From Deltaproteobacteria bacterium (GTDB taxonomy: Bacteria; Myxococcota_A; UBA9160; JAJDAL01): a stretch of 64,000 nucleotides of DNA. Location of the stretch: NCBI GenBank assembly GCA_029261875.1, contig JAJDAL010000033.1:1-64000 (forward strand). The letters run 5' to 3'. This document shows, one piece after another, positions 48,823 to 57,472 of this stretch (position 1 is the first letter of the stretch; every line of letters begins with the position of its first letter). Under the pieces are notes generated by a model, which worked only from the letters and a program-made list of their open reading frames with translations, searched no databases and was not told where the DNA came from. A program made the position numbers and the translations under genes.

Positions 48823-49412
48823 GACCGAACCGCCCGATTGCGCAGCACCAACCCAAGCAAACCGAACAACACCAGAGCCGCGCTTGCGGGCTCGGGCACC
48901 ATCAACGTCAGGTCGAGTGTCAGGAGGCCACTATCGATACCCGGAATCTCTCCGATCACGAGATCGGCGAGGAACACGGTCACGCTGTGATCGTCGAAGG
49001 CAATCGTCGCACCGGTGATGTTGGTCGCGACGAGGGTTACGTCGGTAATCTTCATCCCGAGTCCACTGTAGAGACGCGATATCACGTAGCGAGCCGGGTC
49101 GCTGTAACCCGTGCGTCCATCGGCGCGGCCCTCTTCCAGACCGATGACGATCTGGTCCCCGTCCCCGCTACCGAGCTGGATGAACTCGGTCGAAAGCAGC
49201 AGTTCACCGATCGCGCTGCCGTCGTCGGGAAGCAGGTCGCCTGCGCCGGTGGCGATCAGCGTGTCCTGGAGCTGGAGGTTTCCATCGTTGGGGGCGAGAA
49301 GCTCGACCGTCAGCTCCTGGCCGATGAGGGTCGCAAACCCAGGCGTCGCTCCGGTCAGAAGGAGCGACAGCGGAACGACAACCAGGGCGAGCGGGCGGAG
49401 TAATCGAGACAT
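48819..49412 (-). CDS. PEP-CTERM exported protein
   Basis: 197 residues: signal peptide (RPLALVVVPLSLLLTGATPG, cleavage near residue 27), a beta-rich domain of about 140 residues, and a C-terminal sorting signal VPEPASAALVLFGLLGLVLR followed by NRAVRS. PEP-CTERM proteins are processed by an exosortase (EpsH) and often belong to extracellular matrix or biofilm; no exosortase gene is in the window. It is the first gene of the tail-collar operon and overlaps the next by ATGA. Confidence 0.88.
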   Translation of the reverse strand: MSRLLRPLALVVVPLSLLLTGATPGFATLIGQELTVELLAPNDGNLQLQDTLIATGAGDLLPDDGSAIGELLLSTEFIQLGSGDGDQIVIGLEEGRADGRTGYSDPARYVISRLYSGLGMKITDVTLVATNITGATIAFDDHSVTVFLADLVIGEIPGIDSGLLTLDLTLMVPEPASAALVLFGLLGLVLRNRAVRS

Positions 49413-49653
49413 TTCGGGTCTGCGCAGGGTACATCGAGGGACCGGCGCTTGGGTAAAAAAACTACACCGGGGTGCGCAACCCGTTTCTCTCGATTCGAAG
49501 AGCCAAAAAAGAGGGGGTTATACCCACGCATTCGATTCAAGAAAATCGCGAGCGCCAGAGTCGATGGCTAGCTGTGGCGGAGTCACGGCAAATTTCGAAG
49601 ACGAGTCCCCAACCGTTCGCGAGGATGCGGGCGCTGAATCGCACGGCCCCCAC
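49413..49653. other. intergenic region upstream of the tail-collar operon
   Basis: 241 bp with two A/T runs (49,454-49,461 and 49,502-49,510). It should hold the operon promoter on the minus strand; a TATAAC on that strand near 49,520 is a possible -10, without a -35 at proper distance. Small open frames here read as non-coding. Confidence 0.3.
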
Positions 49654-49813
49654 GGACTGCAACGGGTCGAGTGTGATCGACATCTTCCAAGTACGCAGCG
49701 TGGCGGCGAGTCAACGGGAACTCACACTCCAGCCCAATCCCAGCGGCTTGCGGCTAAACGAGGTGAACGACATCGAGCTGTGGATCCGCCACCGCTGGCA
49801 CACCCGCGATTGA
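49654..49813 (+). pseudogene. 160-bp direct repeat, copy 2: 3' gene fragment
   Basis: Encodes SSVIDIFQVRSVAASQRELT and RLNEVNDIELWIRHRWHTRD, ending TGA at 49813; about 87% identical to 45,749-45,908 with no indels. Similarity begins at GGACTGCAACG and there is no coding-like sequence before it, so only a gene tail is present. Most differences change amino acids, fitting relaxed selection or an old duplication. Downstream flanks of the two copies are not alike. Confidence 0.7.
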
Positions 49814-50189
49814 AAACGCTCTGGACTGTTCACACCCACCGCAAGCCTCATCCACGAGAGAGGCCTCCCCCATCTTCTGAATCGGGTAGACCCGCCTCGG
49901 GCCGAGATGCCCTCCGATCGACGTTCGGTTGCCATCGTACGACCGACACAAATTGGTCGCAAAACCCGCAGTCACGCGTGGGTCGAAAAACTCACTTCAG
50001 TGAACACGATTCGCCCTGCTCGGGAAATGGATCGAACGATTGCAGATGAATCGCGATTCGTTCCACCTCGGAGTTGATTTGTTCGCCGGAGAGGAACGCC
50101 GTAGTCGAGGATGCGTAGTCAAACCCCGACAGAAATTGAGACGCGCTGCTCGTGAAAGAACAGGACTCGCGTTCGAACAGGAGAACGAG
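49814..50189 (+). other. 376-bp region before the FG-GAP lipoprotein gene
   Basis: No gene, terminator or convincing promoter pair seen. The lipoprotein frame extends back to about 50,040, but the added residues look unlike a protein start. Confidence 0.35.
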
Positions 50190-52475
50190 ATGTTGAACTC
50201 GATTCAATCGATTCCGTTGGTGAAACACTTCGCCGCAGGCCTAGCACTTCTCGTTTGCATCGGGTGTGACCCGGAGCTGCCGGAGGACGTGGCCGTCAGC
50301 GAAGGCGATATCGTTCGAGTGAGCTCCGATTTCGCAGCGTCGCTCCGGATTTCCGGCGATGAATCGGAAGTGGTTGGCCCCGTTCCGTTTGTTCGCGGCG
50401 TCTACCTCATCGGTTCCGACGAGACCCCGGTACAGGACTGGCGGCCCAAGCTTCAGACCACCATGGCGATGATTCAATTCTTCTACGTCAGTGCCATGTT
50501 CGATCACGGCTACGCGATGACGTTCCTGCAGGGCAGAGATGCAAGCGGGCTGCCCGATGTCGACCTGGTTCAGACCCCTCAGCCGCTCTCCGTTTACGGA
50601 TGCGGAACGAACGCTGTCGAGTGTTACGCGCACATCGCCGTCCATCTCGCCAACATCGGCTACGATTTCGATCGCACTGTCTTGGGTGTCGTGGGTTCGC
50701 GCCTCGGGGCACTCGGGGGTTCGCTCGGCACGTCCGGACGAGGTGGTTTGGGGATCTCTCCCGCATTTTTCGAAGTCGCGGGTCGTACTTGGAACGAGCA
50801 GAAGGCGATCTTCTGCGACAACAGTCCCGCCCCGCCGAGCGAATACCCAGGCATTACGACCGGACAGCTCGCGTCGCTACGCATCGGAGGACTCGCCCAC
50901 GAGCTGGGCCACTCGTTCTTGGCACCCCATGTCGACAACGGATCCGCTCTCATGTCGACCGGATTCTGGGGGTTCGGCGATCGTTTCGTGAACGATTGCG
51001 TGCCCGGGTCGCCGACGACGATCGACTCGCGCAATGCGTTGCTCTTCTCCCAGCGCCGTTTTTTCGACCGAGAGCTTCCCTACGACCCCACCCCGCCGGT
51101 GTCGTTCGCGAACCTGTTGACGCCGTTGGTCCATCCCGATGAGCCCGTGGAGCTCCAGGTCTTGTCCATCGAAAACGAGACCCCACTGGCCCTCCACTAC
51201 TCCCAGGTTCCAGAGCTGGCGTGGGAGAGTCCGCACTTCTACGAGGTCTTCGAGTTCCCCGGAGCGCCTAAAACCGTGGAGGTCTACAAGCATACCATCC
51301 AACCGCCGGCGGGTGGATTCCAGCTCAAGAAGCGAAAGATGTCGATTACGATCGGCGCAATCAACCAGGGCGGACTGATCGCCACGGCGCCAGCGAGAAC
51401 CGTTCGCGTCATTCCCTACAGGGCCGAACTCGCAATTGGGCTTGGGACCTTTCCCACCAACGGAGGTTGGGTCGAGCTTCTCGACGCGCACGACAAAGAC
51501 GCCGCGTCCGTCTGGAAGCAAACCGGATCCTCCGAGTACCGTTCGCAGGATGGCCAAACCCGTCCGGTTCTCTGTGACCTCGACAACGACGACCGCCACG
51601 AACTGGTGATTGGATTTGGCCCGTTCGCTGAGGAGGGGGGCAAGCTGGTCGTGCGGGACGACTCCGAGACCGGGTATGCGGTAATCCAGGAACTCACGGT
51701 TCCCTGGTCCCAGTACAACGAAGCGAACGGTGAGACGTTCCCCGCTTGCGGGGATATCGACGGAGACGGGCGCGATGAGATCGTCGTCGGCTTGGGGAAA
51801 TACACCGCGGCCGGGGGTTGGATCTACATCTTCGATGATGCGATCGGAAACTATGCTGAGATCGAATGGAAGCAAACCGGTTGGACTCAATATAACGATG
51901 CTGACGGATCCACCTATCCGGCCGTCGGAGACGTCGACGGGGACGGCAAAGCGGAGATCGTGATCGGTTTCGCATCATACCCGGCGAGCGGAGGTTGGAT
52001 TCACGTCATCGACGACGCCGGGAACAACTTCACGCATCTGGCGTGGAGACGACCCGCAACATCCACTTACAACGGCCAGAACGGAGAGCTCAGGCCCGCT
52101 ACCTGCGACCTCGACGACGACGGACGGGACGAAATCGTAGTGGGTGGTGGCCCCGAAGCGGCGGGCAGACTTTGGATCATCAACGACGCGAATTCCGGAT
52201 ACGCACCGCTCGCAACCAAGACCGTAGATTGGCCCGCGTACAACACCCTCAACGGAGAAACCTTCCCCGCCTGCGGTGACACGGACCTCGACGGCCGGGA
52301 AGAACTCGTAATCGGTCTAGGCGCCGGCGGACAAGGATTCGTCGAGATCAAGGACGACCTGGGCAGCGGGCTCGGCAACCTGGATTGGATTCAACTGCAC
52401 TGGGACGCCTACAACGACGCTCCCAGAACCGAAACCACCCAACCCGGGCTCACCCGACCGTCGTTGGCGAGGTAA
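50190..52475 (+). CDS. lipoprotein with metzincin-like protease motif and FG-GAP repeats
   Basis: 761 residues; the start at 50190 has AGGAG seven bases upstream and gives a lipoprotein signal (FAAGLALLVCIGC, Cys about residue 26). The catalytic-like motif AHELGHSFLAPH (about residue 240) has metzincin spacing HExxHxxxxxH, with Leu in place of the usual Gly, and a Met in ALMSTGF 12 residues later resembles the Met-turn. The C-terminal half has five Ca-binding FG-GAP/VCBS-like units, about 58 residues apart: CDLDNDDRHELVIGFG, GDIDGDGRDEIVVGLG, GDVDGDGKAEIVIGFA, CDLDDDGRDEIVVGGG, GDTDLDGREELVIGLG. Probably a cell-surface protease held on a beta-propeller. Confidence 0.75.
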   Translation: MLNSIQSIPLVKHFAAGLALLVCIGCDPELPEDVAVSEGDIVRVSSDFAASLRISGDESEVVGPVPFVRGVYLIGSDETPVQDWRPKLQTTMAMIQFFYVSAMFDHGYAMTFLQGRDASGLPDVDLVQTPQPLSVYGCGTNAVECYAHIAVHLANIGYDFDRTVLGVVGSRLGALGGSLGTSGRGGLGISPAFFEVAGRTWNEQKAIFCDNSPAPPSEYPGITTGQLASLRIGGLAHELGHSFLAPHVDNGSALMSTGFWGFGDRFVNDCVPGSPTTIDSRNALLFSQRRFFDRELPYDPTPPVSFANLLTPLVHPDEPVELQVLSIENETPLALHYSQVPELAWESPHFYEVFEFPGAPKTVEVYKHTIQPPAGGFQLKKRKMSITIGAINQGGLIATAPARTVRVIPYRAELAIGLGTFPTNGGWVELLDAHDKDAASVWKQTGSSEYRSQDGQTRPVLCDLDNDDRHELVIGFGPFAEEGGKLVVRDDSETGYAVIQELTVPWSQYNEANGETFPACGDIDGDGRDEIVVGLGKYTAAGGWIYIFDDAIGNYAEIEWKQTGWTQYNDADGSTYPAVGDVDGDGKAEIVIGFASYPASGGWIHVIDDAGNNFTHLAWRRPATSTYNGQNGELRPATCDLDDDGRDEIVVGGGPEAAGRLWIINDANSGYAPLATKTVDWPAYNTLNGETFPACGDTDLDGREELVIGLGAGGQGFVEIKDDLGSGLGNLDWIQLHWDAYNDAPRTETTQPGLTRPSLAR

Positions 52476-52591
52476 GGCGCACAGGCAAGCCGCGGGTCGC
52501 AGGGCGAACGATTGAAGACCGGGCAGGCAATATTGCCTTCGCAAGAGCGTCGATGGAGGCCCGACAGCGCGGAACGTCGTTCCTCGACACC

Positions 52592-53266
52592 CTAGTTACA
52601 TTTCGGGCTGCCGACGCAGTAGTTGCTCCCGCAGACGGCAAGCGGTGAGCCGCCGCACAGGGTGGGACACTTGACGTGCTTGGCGGTGCGTTGCGGACCC
52701 CGCTTCCAATCGCATCGATCGATGACCGCCACGAGTGAGACCGGGAAGCCACTCGTCGCGTCGGTCCATTGGGAAACGAATCGGATCTTCTCGCCGAAGT
52801 TTTCCGTGATTTCGAGCGGGTCCGAAAGGGGCTCCGTGATTCTCCGGAGGATCGTCTTCATCTTGAACGTAGTCGGCGTCGTCCCGCGGGTTCGATTGAA
52901 CCGGATGTAGGATTTGCGAACTTTGTCGTTGCAAACGGCACTGGTTCGCTTCTTGGAAACTTTGCAGGTCTCGGGGGCCCACGTGAAGTCCGAGTTGGCA
53001 ACCATGTCCCCATCCGCGAAGCCGGGGTCCGACACCGTCTCGGTGTATTCGTACCAGATCGAGATCCCGTCGGTTTCGAGACTCGTCAGGAACGATTCGC
53101 CGTCATCGACCTGGAAGTTCCCCCTTCCCTCGATCGATGTCACGGGGCGATGCGTGCGCGCGCCGATGCGTGTCATTTCAAGTTCGTCTGAGGAAGCCGT
53201 TCCCACCAGGGTGGTCAGCGCGACCAGACCCAGAGCGACGACGAAGCATCGTCCATTGGACCCCAT
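52592..53266 (-). CDS. exported Cys-rich protein of unknown function
   Basis: 224 residues; start at 53266 with GGAG six bases before the ATG and a signal peptide (CFVVALGLVALTTLVGTASS). The middle is beta-rich (YEYTETVSDPGF, KSYIRFNRTRGTTPTTFKMK). The last 30 residues contain five Cys (KCPTLCGGSPLAVCGSNYC then VGSPKCN), likely disulphide-bonded. No family recognised. Convergent with the FG-GAP lipoprotein gene, 116 bp apart. Confidence 0.7.
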   Translation of the reverse strand: MGSNGRCFVVALGLVALTTLVGTASSDELEMTRIGARTHRPVTSIEGRGNFQVDDGESFLTSLETDGISIWYEYTETVSDPGFADGDMVANSDFTWAPETCKVSKKRTSAVCNDKVRKSYIRFNRTRGTTPTTFKMKTILRRITEPLSDPLEITENFGEKIRFVSQWTDATSGFPVSLVAVIDRCDWKRGPQRTAKHVKCPTLCGGSPLAVCGSNYCVGSPKCN

Positions 53267-53658
53267 ATCATTCTCCGCTGCTGTGCCCACCGCCGAGAGA
53301 ACAGCCGGACCGCGACCGCACGAAGGCGAGCGAGTGGCAGCCCCAGATTGGCACGCTGCGCGGACTCGAATCCGCTTCGGAACCTCCTCAATCGTCACCT
53401 CCGCATCACCGCATTCACAATGGGGCTGGATGTCTCCTCGAACCGAACGGCGTACCCATCGATGATGGTTTATGGACCCACTCGATGCGCTTTCACGCCA
53501 GCACGGGAGACCTCCGACACCTCCATCGCTTGAAGGGCACGGTGATTCCGGGTTGGGAGTCCCCGCGTAGCGCAACCCGCTCATGTATCCCCACCCGCGA
53601 ACCCAATTGGCCTAAAACCGTTGCGCCGGACCTCCGAACAGGACAGCAGGGGGAGCCG
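53267..53658 (+). other. 392-bp divergent intergenic region
   Basis: Between the Cys-rich exported protein and SGNH hydrolase genes. It presumably carries both promoters. I see no clear -35/-10 pair, hairpin or small gene. The hydrolase frame remains open through it but its translation is not protein-like. Confidence 0.35.
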
Positions 53659-54732
53659 GTGTTTCTATTGACGAGGAAATCTTCGCGCGTTCGGCTGGTG
53701 CTCGGGGGCCTGGGCGTGTGCGTCTGGATCGCGTTCGGAGTCGTCGGCACCTTCTCGGATTCCTATTCCGACGCAGGCCCCGGTGGTGTTTTCGAGGTGT
53801 CGTACGAGCGGCCCAACCCCGCCCGAACGGAACTACAGCACAATCTCGGTTGGTTCTGGATCGACACGTCGATTCACAATCGAAAGACCGTGGCGGGATC
53901 CACGGTCTACGACGTCGACTACGAGTTCGACGCCTACGGACGCCGGATCGTGTCGGATGCAATCGACCCGCCCGACGCGGTGCGTGAGAAACACGTCATC
54001 TTCGTCGGCGGATCCTTCGCCATGGGGCACGGCGTATCGGGTGACAAAACGCTACCGGCTCGACTCCAACTCCAGCTGCCCGACCATCGCGTCTACAACT
54101 ACGCAAAAAGCGGCCATTCACCGAGCCATGTTCGGCGGCTGCTCGACGTCAAGGACTTACGCGACGAGATCCCCGAAAAACGCGGGATCATGATCTACTC
54201 GTACATCGACGACCAATTGAAACGCGTGGCGATTACGCCATCCGTGACATCGTGGTCCAAGGGAAACTTTCCGTACTACACCGTCGCGCCCAACGGATCG
54301 CTTCACTACGGCGGGCTCTACCGCCACTCGATGCCGCGCCGTTTCCTCGTCCACCGCAGCCTGGCCGCAGTCGGTCTGGCGCGGCTCGCGATCGTGGATC
54401 GGCTGTTCGCGTCTCCGGCGGATACGCTGGATCTCGCGACGAGATTGCTCGCGGACACGGCGCGCGCGTATCGGCGTCAATTCGACTCGAACGAGTTCTA
54501 TGTGATGTTCCATCCCGACAATGACACCACCCAGGTCGAGGTGAGCCGCGCCCTGCATCGATTGGGAGTCAAGACCATCGACCTGGGACTCACGGAGGCC
54601 GAGTTCGACCGGAAGTCCCTGTGTTTCGAGCACGACGGGCACCCCAACGACCAGGGGAACGAAGTACTCGCCACACATCTGGCCGAGCACCTACGAGCGC
54701 GCGGAATCGTCGACGGCCACGGCCCCGTCTAG
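53659..54732 (+). CDS. SGNH/GDSL-hydrolase-like membrane-anchored protein
   Basis: 357 residues from a GTG at 53659 with GGGGAG upstream; a TTG slightly later is also possible. One N-terminal helix (LGGLGVCVWIAFGVVGTF) anchors it facing outward. The catalytic domain shows the Ser block VGGSFAMGHGVS (about residue 117), and the final Asp-x-x-His block HDGHPNDQGNEVLA (about residue 328). These enzymes add or remove O-acetyl groups on glycans. It lies 10 bp upstream of the TMTC-like glycosyltransferase, so envelope glycan or glycoprotein modification is likely (inference). Confidence 0.78.
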   Translation: MFLLTRKSSRVRLVLGGLGVCVWIAFGVVGTFSDSYSDAGPGGVFEVSYERPNPARTELQHNLGWFWIDTSIHNRKTVAGSTVYDVDYEFDAYGRRIVSDAIDPPDAVREKHVIFVGGSFAMGHGVSGDKTLPARLQLQLPDHRVYNYAKSGHSPSHVRRLLDVKDLRDEIPEKRGIMIYSYIDDQLKRVAITPSVTSWSKGNFPYYTVAPNGSLHYGGLYRHSMPRRFLVHRSLAAVGLARLAIVDRLFASPADTLDLATRLLADTARAYRRQFDSNEFYVMFHPDNDTTQVEVSRALHRLGVKTIDLGLTEAEFDRKSLCFEHDGHPNDQGNEVLATHLAEHLRARGIVDGHGPV

Positions 54733-54742
54733 TCGGCTCGCT

Positions 54743-56407
54743 GTGTCCCGAAGGAATCTCCTGCTCGGTACCGTCGGCCTCGTCCTCCTGACCGCCTTCG
54801 TCTATTCACCGACCCTCGAGCGGGGCGGTTTCGTCTTCGACGACAACTACCATGTGACCCAAAACCCGTCCCTGCACAGCGGTACGCGGGGACTCGCGGA
54901 GATCTGGACGCCCGGTCACGGGCCGCAGTTCTATCCGATCGTCTTCACGAGCTTCTGGATCGAGCATCGCCTCTGGGGCACCGACGACAACGGACAGCCG
55001 AATCCCTTCCCCTACCACTTGATCAACGTCGGACTCCATGCCGCCAACGCGCTGTTGGTTTGGTGGATCTTCGCGCAGCTCGGCCTACGCGGTGCGTGGC
55101 TCATCGGCGCCCTGTTCGCCGTTCATCCCATGCACGTAGAATCCGTTTCCTGGATCGCGGAGCGCAAGAACACGCTGTCTGCCTTTTTCTATCTGACGGC
55201 AGCGCTCGCCTGGTTGCGGTTCGACACGGACGCTGTCGATCGCAAGCGCTGGGGCTTTTATGCAGCCTCACTCGGCCTGTTCGTCCTCGCATTACTCAGC
55301 AAGAGCGTGACCTGCTCCCTACCCGCTGCCCTGATTCTGATCACGCTCTACCGAAGGCAGAAGATCACTCGCCGAAGACTCGCGTTGTTGTCGCCGATGT
55401 TCGTCCTCGGTGTCCTGATGGGGCTCGTGACGATGCACGTCGAACGGAACTTGGGTTTTTGGATCCACCTCGACGTGCCCATGAGTCTGGCGGAACGCGT
55501 CCTTGTCGCATCCAAGACCGTCTTCTTCTACCCCTACAAGCTCGTGACTCTCTGGCCGGTGATGTTCAATTACCCGCGCTGGTCGATCGATGCCTCCGCG
55601 TGGCAGAGCTACGGCTCGGTCGTCGCGGTGCTCGGACTCGCGATCGCATTGGCGACAATCTATCGGAGCGGGAGGCGGGAGATCCCGCTCGCATTCTGCT
55701 ACTACGCGGGAACTGCCCTTCCGGCGCTCGGTCTCACCTACGTCTATCCCCATCGTTTCTCGTTCGTCGCGGATCATTTCTGCTATCTCGCGAGCCTCGG
55801 TGTCTTGGCGCTCGTCGTTGCCGCCATCAGCCGATTCGCGAAGACTCGAAATGCCCTCGCCTTTTCGGCTGCCGTCGTCCTCGTGCCATGCGTCGTCCTG
55901 GCGCGGATTCAGGCATCCACCTACGAGAGCGAAGACACGGTCTGGTTGGACACACTCTCCAAGAATCCCGATTCTTGGATGGCGTCCAACTACCTGGCGG
56001 AATCGCTGCTGCGGCAGGCCAAAGCGAGCGACCCATCGGATGCCTCACCCGCAGCGCGCACACGGCTCGATCGGGCCTGCAAGCACGCCGGCAAAGCGGT
56101 CGAGTTGTGGCCCGAGGAACCCCGCTCGAACTTCACGCTTTCACGCTGCCAGCAACGCCGAGGCCAGCCGCGAGAAGCGCTGCGATATGCGGAACGCGCA
56201 CTATCCAACCTTTGGCAGCGCCACGAAGCGGGCTATGTCGGCGGCCGCGATTTCGACCAGGTGGCGCGGGCCTACATCGCGCCGCTCTACCGCTACGTCG
56301 GAAAATTGCACGAGCAGCTGGGGGACGCAGAACGCGCCCGCATCGCCTACGAGCAAGCGCGTGCGATCGACACCTCGGTGGCGCAAGCCGCGGTGGGCGC
56401 GCGGTAG
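54743..56407 (+). CDS. TMTC-like membrane glycosyltransferase with C-terminal TPRs
   Basis: 554 residues from a GTG at 54743, 10 bp after the previous stop. About ten membrane helices (residues 5-390). The first loop FVFDDNYHVTQNPSL has the acidic pair of GT-C enzymes, and FAVHPMHVESVSWIAERKNT is the hallmark of the TMTC/DUF1736 group. These transfer sugars, typically mannose, from a lipid carrier to protein Ser/Thr outside the cytoplasm. TPR-like helices follow (SNFTLSRCQQRRGQPREALR; RIAYEQARAIDTS). It is co-transcribed with the SGNH hydrolase. Confidence 0.85.
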   Translation: MSRRNLLLGTVGLVLLTAFVYSPTLERGGFVFDDNYHVTQNPSLHSGTRGLAEIWTPGHGPQFYPIVFTSFWIEHRLWGTDDNGQPNPFPYHLINVGLHAANALLVWWIFAQLGLRGAWLIGALFAVHPMHVESVSWIAERKNTLSAFFYLTAALAWLRFDTDAVDRKRWGFYAASLGLFVLALLSKSVTCSLPAALILITLYRRQKITRRRLALLSPMFVLGVLMGLVTMHVERNLGFWIHLDVPMSLAERVLVASKTVFFYPYKLVTLWPVMFNYPRWSIDASAWQSYGSVVAVLGLAIALATIYRSGRREIPLAFCYYAGTALPALGLTYVYPHRFSFVADHFCYLASLGVLALVVAAISRFAKTRNALAFSAAVVLVPCVVLARIQASTYESEDTVWLDTLSKNPDSWMASNYLAESLLRQAKASDPSDASPAARTRLDRACKHAGKAVELWPEEPRSNFTLSRCQQRRGQPREALRYAERALSNLWQRHEAGYVGGRDFDQVARAYIAPLYRYVGKLHEQLGDAERARIAYEQARAIDTSVAQAAVGAR

Positions 56408-56471
56408 CGGCGGAACACGCCCCGGTGTCCGTTTCGCTCCGCATCGAGCGTTTCGTGCTGCGCGCTTCGAA

Positions 56472-57179
56472 TCACTCGATCCAGCCCTGCTCCTGGAAGC
56501 GCGGTTTGATCCGTTCGGCGATTTCCTTGGCGATGTCCTTGCCTCGTCCCTCGACCTTGGAACTCCCGCTGTACTCCCCGTACGCCTTCATCCCGGTGCT
56601 TACGATGAGGCCCGCGGGATTCGCGGTAGCGATCATCGCCGCCGCCCCCAACCCGGCACCGGGTGTGCTGCTCCCCCCCGCATCGACGCTGCCGGACCCC
56701 AGCTTTCTCATCCCCATGGCGGTAACCTGGTAGCCTTCGGCCGCCGCCTTCACGGAAGACGCGCCGGAACCGAATCCGATCGCCACACGTTTCGCGGCAC
56801 TTCCCTCGACGATCGACAGCAAGTGCCCCCGGATGACCAGGTCGTTGACTTTCGGTTTCGTCGAGAAAGAAGCGTGTTGCGCGGGCAATCCCATGGCGCG
56901 GATCTCCTCGACCAATCGCGCTGCAATCTGCGCTCCCAACTCGCGGCCTGCTTTGATCTGCTCGGGGGTCTGGGGGGTTGGATGCTCGGCAATACTCCCC
57001 GCAATCGCAGAATCCGAAGGAACCTCGTTGGGGGTCGCGTAGAAGTCGTAAACCCAGATGTGATGCGGCCGCGCCAGTTTTTCCGTCACGAGGATCTCGC
57101 GATCGGAAACCTTGGTGGACGCGCAACCCGCCACCACCAGAACGAATAGACAAGAAGAGAAACCGATCCAGGATTTCAT
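56472..57179 (-). CDS. DUF4410 lipoprotein
   Basis: 235 residues from the ATG at 57179 (GGAAG four bases upstream), with lipobox signal IGFSSCLFVLVVAGC (Cys about residue 19). The mature part IWVYDFYATPNEVPSDSAIA, KAGRELGAQIAARLVEEIRA, NDLVIRGHLLSIVEGSAAKR matches DUF4410, periplasmic or outer-membrane lipoproteins of unknown role. A Gly/Ala-rich segment (GSGSVDAGGSSTPGAGLGAA, about residue 155) is low in complexity. Divergent from the MATE gene. Confidence 0.82.
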   Translation of the reverse strand: MKSWIGFSSCLFVLVVAGCASTKVSDREILVTEKLARPHHIWVYDFYATPNEVPSDSAIAGSIAEHPTPQTPEQIKAGRELGAQIAARLVEEIRAMGLPAQHASFSTKPKVNDLVIRGHLLSIVEGSAAKRVAIGFGSGASSVKAAAEGYQVTAMGMRKLGSGSVDAGGSSTPGAGLGAAAMIATANPAGLIVSTGMKAYGEYSGSSKVEGRGKDIAKEIAERIKPRFQEQGWIE

Positions 57180-57472
57180 TGCACTTCCCCGCGATTGTGT
57201 CGATTGATGACCTGCATCCATCCACGTTGAGACGTTGAGCTCGACCAAAAATGCCAGACCCTGCGAATGGGCCCGGCCCAGGATAGCCCTAAAGCCAGTG
57301 GAGAGCGCAACCCCACTTGGTTGTGGTTGTCGAAAATCGCCTGCGCCGTAACGACTGTACGTGCCACCCGACTCACCAAGCGTGTAGGACTGGATTGGAG
57401 TCGTGGTCAGGATGTGTTTCGCGTCTGCGGTTTCAGACTGAGACCCCCCTACCGCGCTACCGTTCGGCGCTC

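Noticed and set aside
45905..49412. Prophage or contractile injection system around the tail-collar genes
   Set aside because: No sheath, tube, baseplate, capsid, terminase or integrase genes in the window; tail-collar proteins also occur in stand-alone bacterial operons.
49472..49653. Upstream extension of the copy-2 repeat fragment as a possible 113-residue gene
   Set aside because: Begins at a GTG with no ribosome binding site; residues before the repeat are Arg/Ser-rich and unlike any exported or cytoplasmic protein, and copy 1 has different sequence there.
53330..53350. Possible sigma-54 promoter (GGCACGCTGCGCGG)
   Set aside because: The -12 element would read GG instead of GC at the required 10-bp spacing.
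53355..53375. T-arm-like GACTCGAATCC suggesting a tRNA
   Set aside because: No matching anticodon or acceptor stem could be built around it; similar chance matches near 18,220 and 41,965 also fail.
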